Source: Pseudomonadota bacterium
GTDB lineage: Bacteria > Desulfobacterota > Anaeroferrophillalia > Anaeroferrophillales > Tharpellaceae
DNA length: 8,877 bases
Direction of reading: 5' to 3'
Assembly: GCA_015486505.1 (NCBI GenBank)
Contig: WFRP01000154.1
Location: forward strand, 1-8,877
In this document: positions 6,120 through 8,877 of the stretch, one piece after another
Layout: each line of letters begins with the position of its first letter
Position numbering within the stretch: position 1 is the first letter of the stretch
Made by a program: the position numbers and the translations under genes
The notes under the pieces: model-generated
Databases searched by the model: none
Told to the model about the DNA's origin: nothing
Seen by the model: the letters and a program-made list of their open reading frames with translations, nothing else

Positions 6120-6252
6120 TTAGTACCTTACAGGTTATTTTCTTGTTTTTTTCGACAGCTTTTTTCAATTGTAAAAACAAGAAAATGTTCTGATAAGAGT
6201 ACTTATTTGCGGGTCGCAAGGCTCCGTTTGGGTTGCGGGATCTGTTCCCGCA
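6120..6252 (+). repeat. Repeat unit R4
   Basis: Bases 6120-6213 are an exact inverted copy of 177-270 (94 bp). Hairpin I spans 6122-6203. Hairpin II is GGGTC-GCAA-GGCTC, where two Watson-Crick pairs of the other units become G-T wobbles and the GCAA loop is kept. Hairpin III is TGCGGGA (6234-6240) and TCCCGCA (6246-6252). Confidence 0.88.
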
Positions 6253-6433
6253 TTAGTATATTTAACAATTTTTTTAACCCGGTATATAACCACCAATGAA
6301 CCAAAGCAGCAAATCTCGAATTTCAGCTCCACCAAACTATCAAATAAACAGTCAAGTTGAAAAATATTCACGGCGTTGCTGAAGATGCTTATTTTTTCTT
6401 TTACCTGTTATCGACAACACCTTTCACAAGTGT
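6253..6433. other. Intergenic stretch between the R array and ftsB, nothing recognised
   Basis: This is AT-rich DNA with a T run at about 6269-6276 and no convincing gene. An imperfect GACA...TGTC palindrome just below the ftsB stop lacks a T tract, so no terminator for the exbB-ftsB block is called. Confidence 0.5.
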
Positions 6434-6709
6434 CTAATTCTCCGGGAACAGAAAAAGGATCTCGTTGTCGCGGATCAGATGGAGTTCGCGGCGTACTATA
6501 AGTTCCTGGTAGCGGGCATCGCTTTGCAGGCGGCGGATTTTGAGGCTGTAACGCTGATTTTCAACCATAAGTTTCTGATTGTGATTCTCAATCTGCCTGA
6601 TTTCAGCTTCAACCAGATTTAAAGCCCGCTTTCCCCGACAGCCAAACCAGGTAAGCCAGACAAAATAACCGATGCCAAGCACCAGAACTATTGAAATCAG
6701 GCGTCTCAT
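6434..6709 (-). CDS. FtsB/DivIC-like septum formation initiator protein
   Basis: This is a small bitopic divisome protein. In the family it forms a coiled-coil complex with FtsL and FtsQ that signals septal peptidoglycan synthesis. The 91-residue product has a membrane helix (about 4-22). A predicted coiled coil of charged and Gln/Asn-rich heptads follows (about 30-62). The family C-terminal pattern RRELHLIRDNEILFLFPEN (73-91) corresponds to the FtsB 'ELsmtrpgEtfyrlvP' region. The start is the ATG at 6709, which overlaps the tonB stop as ATGA; a longer reading from 6790 would only add residues encoded by the tonB end. Translation is probably coupled, as no strong ribosome site is visible. Its position behind tonB is not the usual place near eno or ispD. 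Confidence 0.85.
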   Translation of the reverse strand: MRRLISIVLVLGIGYFVWLTWFGCRGKRALNLVEAEIRQIENHNQKLMVENQRYSLKIRRLQSDARYQELIVRRELHLIRDNEILFLFPEN

Positions 6710-7611
6710 CGCGGTACCCGGAAAATAATCTTGACGGTGCCCCACTGATCTTCCTGCGGGCTCTCGGCCGGCAGGCTGGAGAAACGCCACTGTTTCAGAT
6801 ACCTTTCGGCGACATTTACCAGTTCGAGGTCACCAATTTTATGCGTCTCCACCCGGCTGACACTGCCGTCAGGCCGGACCCAGAAGCGAAAACCGACAGT
6901 GACATCACGAACCAGCGTCACTTTCGGCAGCCCCGGCCGGAAAAGCACCTCCCGGTTTCTGGCCACCGGCCCGCTCAAACCATAATCCCGCCTGGAAACT
7001 TTCGCGGCCGCCGAATCAACTTTTAACAATGCTTTTTTCGCATCAGCCGCAAGAATCTCGTCCAGATCAAGCACCGCTTTCCGGGAGTCGTCATCGAGAG
7101 TTCCCTCCAGCCGCCTACCGCTCAGACGCCCCAGCGACTTCTGCCCCAGACGCCCCAACAGCTCCCGGGAGGGTACTTTGGGCGCGGTCAGCGGTGGTTC
7201 TATTTGCGGGGCGTTGATTTCATTCGACACCGTGGCCGGCGGCAGTTCAATCTGGGCCGGAGAACGCAGAGAGGTTTCTCCCAGAGCTGAAAAATTGCGC
7301 ACCCGCATATCAATCAAGGCGGCGATCCGGTCATCGGTCAGCAGCGACGGAGCCGGCTGTGACGCCTTGACCTCGGGCGCGGGTTTCGGTTCAGGCCGCG
7401 CCTTTAATTCAGGGTTAATCAAAGCCACTTCAATCTCAACCTGAGACAGCGGCAGCAACTGTTTGATATGGATATTAAAAAGTCGGGTTAAATCCGGCAG
7501 CAGGAACAGAAAAGCCAGATGCAACATACATGACAACATAAGAAAAGGCAGCAGATGAAACATCTTGTACTGGGGAACATCAAGCAAATCCGACCTCATT
7601 GCCCAGGTCAT
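6706..7611 (-). CDS. tonB: TonB-like energy transducer with TonB C-terminal domain
   Basis: This protein couples the ExbB-ExbD proton channel to outer-membrane receptors by spanning the periplasm. The 301 residues start with a short cytoplasmic tail and a membrane helix (about 20-39) containing S27-C-M-L-H31. This matches the S-x3-H motif of the E. coli TonB anchor needed for the ExbBD interaction. A short Pro-rich stretch (70-88) and a charged Leu/Arg/Lys-rich spacer (about 147-200) follow. The C-terminal domain (about 222-301) has VTVGFRFWVRPDGSVSRVE, then YLKQWRF and WGTVKIIFRV. The spacer is less Pro-Lys repetitive than in classical TonB, so a TolA-like role is possible. The ATG at 7611 overlaps the exbD stop (ATGA) and has GGAAG upstream; an ATG four codons later is an alternative. 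Confidence 0.85.
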   Translation of the reverse strand: MTWAMRSDLLDVPQYKMFHLLPFLMLSCMLHLAFLFLLPDLTRLFNIHIKQLLPLSQVEIEVALINPELKARPEPKPAPEVKASQPAPSLLTDDRIAALIDMRVRNFSALGETSLRSPAQIELPPATVSNEINAPQIEPPLTAPKVPSRELLGRLGQKSLGRLSGRRLEGTLDDDSRKAVLDLDEILAADAKKALLKVDSAAAKVSRRDYGLSGPVARNREVLFRPGLPKVTLVRDVTVGFRFWVRPDGSVSRVETHKIGDLELVNVAERYLKQWRFSSLPAESPQEDQWGTVKIIFRVPR

Positions 7612-8018
7612 TTTTCTTCCGGCTGGGTCGCAATCGCCAGTTTATTCAAGCCGGAAGTTTTGGCCGCGTCCATAACCTTTACCACCAGTCCGTGATAAAC
7701 CTTTTTATCAGCCTCAATCACCACGAGCGCGTCACCACCACTTTTTTTACTGGCGGCGGCAAATTTATCCCGCAATTGCTCAAGGTTAAGTTTCTTTCCT
7801 TCAAGAAAAATGCGGCCCCCCGTCGCGATGGCAACCCGCAGGGTCGTTTTTTTCTTTTTCACCTGTTCGGCTGAGGCTTTGGGCAGGTCAATCTTGATTC
7901 CGGGATTGACCGAGAGACTGGTTGACAGCATAAAGAAGATCAAAAGGAGAAAAACCACATCAATCAAAGGGGTCATATCCAGCTGGACATCATCTGTTTT
8001 ATGGGTCTGGAAACGCAT
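7608..8018 (-). CDS. exbD: ExbD/TolR-family biopolymer transport protein
   Basis: This is the stator partner of ExbB. Its single membrane helix sits inside the ExbB pentamer, and a conserved aspartate carries the proton. The 136 residues show MTPLIDVVFLLLIFFML (15-31) with the essential Asp20. A periplasmic domain of ExbD/TolR type follows, with IKIDLPKA, RVAIATGGRIFLEGKKLNLEQLRDKF and VVIEADKKVYHGLVVKVMDAAK. It starts 3 bp after the exbB stop with GAGG seven bases before the ATG, and overlaps tonB by four bases, so the three genes form one translational unit. Sequence alone does not separate ExbD from TolR; the TonB-like neighbour favours ExbD. Confidence 0.93.
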   Translation of the reverse strand: MRFQTHKTDDVQLDMTPLIDVVFLLLIFFMLSTSLSVNPGIKIDLPKASAEQVKKKKTTLRVAIATGGRIFLEGKKLNLEQLRDKFAAASKKSGGDALVVIEADKKVYHGLVVKVMDAAKTSGLNKLAIATQPEEK

Positions 8019-8021
8019 AAG

Positions 8022-8636
8022 TTAGCCTCGCCCCTCTTCCTGATCAATCAGATCCAGAATTTCTATCGAAACCCGCTCCATCCGCAGGATGCGCTTATCC
8101 ACCCGGGAACGCAGGATTTTATAACAGACAAACGCCGGAATTGCCACCGACAAACCGGCCGCGGTGGTAATCAAGGCCTCGGAAATCCCGCCGGCCAGCA
8201 TCTGCGGATTGCCGATACCCGCCTGGGAAATCACACTGAAGGCTTTAATCATACCGGTTACGGTACCGAGAAGCCCCAATAACGGCGCAATCCCGGCAAT
8301 CGTTCCCAGAATATTCAAAAACCGCTCGAGATTGGCCGCTTCGAGATGGCCGACGTCCTCAATCGCCTCTTTGACCTGCTGCCGGGGCTTGTCGTGCCGG
8401 GCGATCCCGGCCTGCAGAACCCGGGAAATCGAAGAATCATTAAGCCGGCATTGAGTTAAGGCATCCTCCATCCGCGCCTGACGCACAAGATCACTGACTT
8501 CGATAATAAATTTTTCCGGAATCGTCCGGCTGCGGCGCAGTGCGAACAAACGCTCAAATAAAATGGCCAGGGTTAAAATCGAGCATAAAATAATCGGGTA
8601 CATCAGGTACCCGCCTTTCATAATAAACTGATACAT
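8022..8636 (-). CDS. exbB: ExbB/TolQ-family proton channel protein
   Basis: This is an inner-membrane channel subunit (MotA/TolQ/ExbB family) that uses the proton gradient to drive TonB-type transducers. From the preferred start it has 204 residues and three membrane helices (about 10-27, 108-130 and 155-177). The signatures are LLGLLGTVTGMI (119-130) and GISEALITTAAGLSVAIPA (150-168). Thr125 and Thr158 match the pore threonines of E. coli ExbB, and Glu153 is the conserved glutamate. The start at 8636 is chosen because GGAGG lies seven bases upstream of that ATG. The in-frame ATG at 8660 would add eight residues, has no ribosome site and would translate the Shine-Dalgarno sequence itself. It is the first gene of the exbB-exbD-tonB-ftsB block. 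Confidence 0.93.
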   Translation of the reverse strand: MYQFIMKGGYLMYPIILCSILTLAILFERLFALRRSRTIPEKFIIEVSDLVRQARMEDALTQCRLNDSSISRVLQAGIARHDKPRQQVKEAIEDVGHLEAANLERFLNILGTIAGIAPLLGLLGTVTGMIKAFSVISQAGIGNPQMLAGGISEALITTAAGLSVAIPAFVCYKILRSRVDKRILRMERVSIEILDLIDQEEGRG

Positions 8637-8643
8637 CAAAAAG

Positions 8644-8648
8644 CCTCC
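8644..8648 (-). promoter_or_regulatory. Ribosome-binding site of exbB (GGAGG)
   Basis: GGAGG on the minus strand is followed by seven bases and the ATG at 8636-8634. This is the strongest Shine-Dalgarno sequence in the window and decides the start of exbB. Confidence 0.8.
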
Positions 8649-8661
8649 AAGGTTGGTCATA

Positions 8662-8713
8662 CGGATTCGTTCGGGTTAATTTAATTATTATTGTAACTAT
8701 TCAGCCGAATCCG
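8662..8713. promoter_or_regulatory. Inverted repeat with AT-rich core upstream of exbB
   Basis: CGGATTCG (8662-8669) and CGAATCCG (8706-8713) are an exact 8-bp inverted repeat 36 bp apart, enclosing an AT-rich core. The core contains TACAAT (minus strand, 8695-8690), a possible -10 box without a recognisable -35. It also contains a 19-bp stretch (8677-8695) that matches the Fur-box consensus at only 11 positions. It could be an operator or a leader hairpin; the repeat is seen and the function is a guess. Confidence 0.35.
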
Positions 8714-8749
8714 GGGTCGGACGCGGTTTTTCTCCGCCAGGCGTTAAGA

Positions 8750-8877
8750 TTTCTGTTTTTCCTTACGCTCGCTGCGCCCGCCTCGCAAAACTCGCTTACG
8801 CTCAAACAGTTGCAATGCTAATGGGCTCCCGCTCGCTTCCGAAAAACAACGAAATCGTTTCCGCAACCGCTTATGAA
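8750..8877. repeat. GAGCG/GCGAG-rich intergenic DNA at the right edge
   Basis: CTTACGCTC occurs at 8762-8770 and 8795-8803, embedded in alternating CTCGC and CGCTC blocks that could form several short hairpins. No open frame of significance is present and no gene upstream of exbB is visible before the window ends. It resembles an intergenic palindromic repeat, but the family cannot be named. Confidence 0.4.

Larger units (their letters stand above)
5597..6252 (+). repeat. Right array of structured repeats (four intact units plus one decayed, facing unit)
   Basis: Four plus-strand units (R1-R4) stand in tandem at offsets of 123, 163 and 108 bp. One degenerate unit (R0) at the left end points the opposite way. 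The array fills most of the gap between ftsB and argS and runs antisense to the flanking genes. All units share AGTRCCTTACAGGTTATTTTC, then GTTCTGATAAGAG, ACTTATTTGCGGG and a final TCCCGCA or CCCGCA hairpin arm, while the loops vary in length and sequence. Short open frames in this array (for example those encoding a recurring KCSDKSTYLR peptide) are translations of the repeat, not genes. Confidence 0.93.

Noticed and set aside
5597..6252. CRISPR array
   Set aside because: Units are 108-148 bp with internal hairpins, spacing is irregular, no unique spacers of uniform length separate them, and no cas gene is present.
5597..6252. Integron attC array
   Set aside because: The large bulged hairpins recall attC, but the GTTRRRY/RYYYAAC boxes are missing, no cassette genes lie between units and no integrase is visible.
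5803..6299. Short open frames with a recurring KCSDKSTYLR peptide (and the similar frame at 5-187)
   Set aside because: They are translations of the repeat DNA on one strand. They have no ribosome sites, and the conserved features are base-paired stems, not codons.
6434..6790. Longer 118-residue form of the FtsB-like protein
   Set aside because: The extra 27 residues come from the tonB end in another frame. The ATGA overlap at 6709 gives the normal family length with the membrane helix at the N-terminus.
8750..8877. tRNA or partial coding gene at the right edge
   Set aside because: No cloverleaf, no T-loop motif and no open frame. Only GAGCG/GCGAG-type short repeats are present.

Overview
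The window carries eight protein-coding genes, all on the minus strand, in two blocks separated by about 1 kb of repeat-rich intergenic DNA. Read in the direction of transcription (from high to low coordinates), block 1 is exbB - exbD - tonB-like - ftsB-like. Block 2 is argS - SPOR-domain protein - lepA - lepB. The content is Gram-negative: a TonB/ExbBD energy-transduction set, a SPOR envelope protein and signal peptidase I. The lepA-lepB pair, the SPOR gene next to argS, and the TonB-like C-terminal domain suggest a deltaproteobacterial (Desulfobacterota-type) genome. That placement is an inference from gene order and protein style; nothing in the window proves it.

Region by region: 1-270 is an array of two complete, about 133-bp structured repeats that runs off the left edge. 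271-372 is a short AT-rich intergenic stretch. 373-1014 is lepB (TTG start) and 1064-2869 is lepA. 2897-2917 is a compact intrinsic terminator. 2960-3661 is the SPOR protein and 3714-5390 is argS. 5391-5596 is the argS leader, with two short tandem repeats and a probable terminator. 5597-6252 is a second array of the same repeat family: one decayed copy facing four intact copies. 6253-6433 has no recognised feature. 6434-6709 is the ftsB-like gene, 6706-7611 tonB, 7608-8018 exbD and 8022-8636 exbB. 8637-8877 is the upstream region of the Ton block, with an inverted repeat, a weak Fur-box-like stretch and GAGCG/GCGAG-rich DNA.

How the genes work together: ExbB and ExbD form the inner-membrane proton channel that powers the TonB-like protein, which reaches across the periplasm to outer-membrane transporters. 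The three genes and the ftsB-like gene are packed with a 3-bp gap and two ATGA overlaps, so they are probably co-translated. This ties an envelope-energising motor to a divisome protein. Block 2 is housekeeping: arginyl-tRNA charging, a peptidoglycan-binding membrane protein, a ribosome-associated GTPase and the signal peptidase. It is split by a terminator between the SPOR gene and lepA.

The least ordinary feature is the repeat family. Each unit can fold into three hairpins. The copies differ in ways that keep the stems paired: AGTAC/GTACT becomes AGTGC/GCACT, CTTG/CAAG becomes CTG/CAG, and a G-C stem under a GCAA loop becomes G-T wobbles. This points to selection on a folded single strand, either RNA or DNA. 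The two arrays point at each other and share an exact 94-bp inverted repeat that brackets all of block 2.
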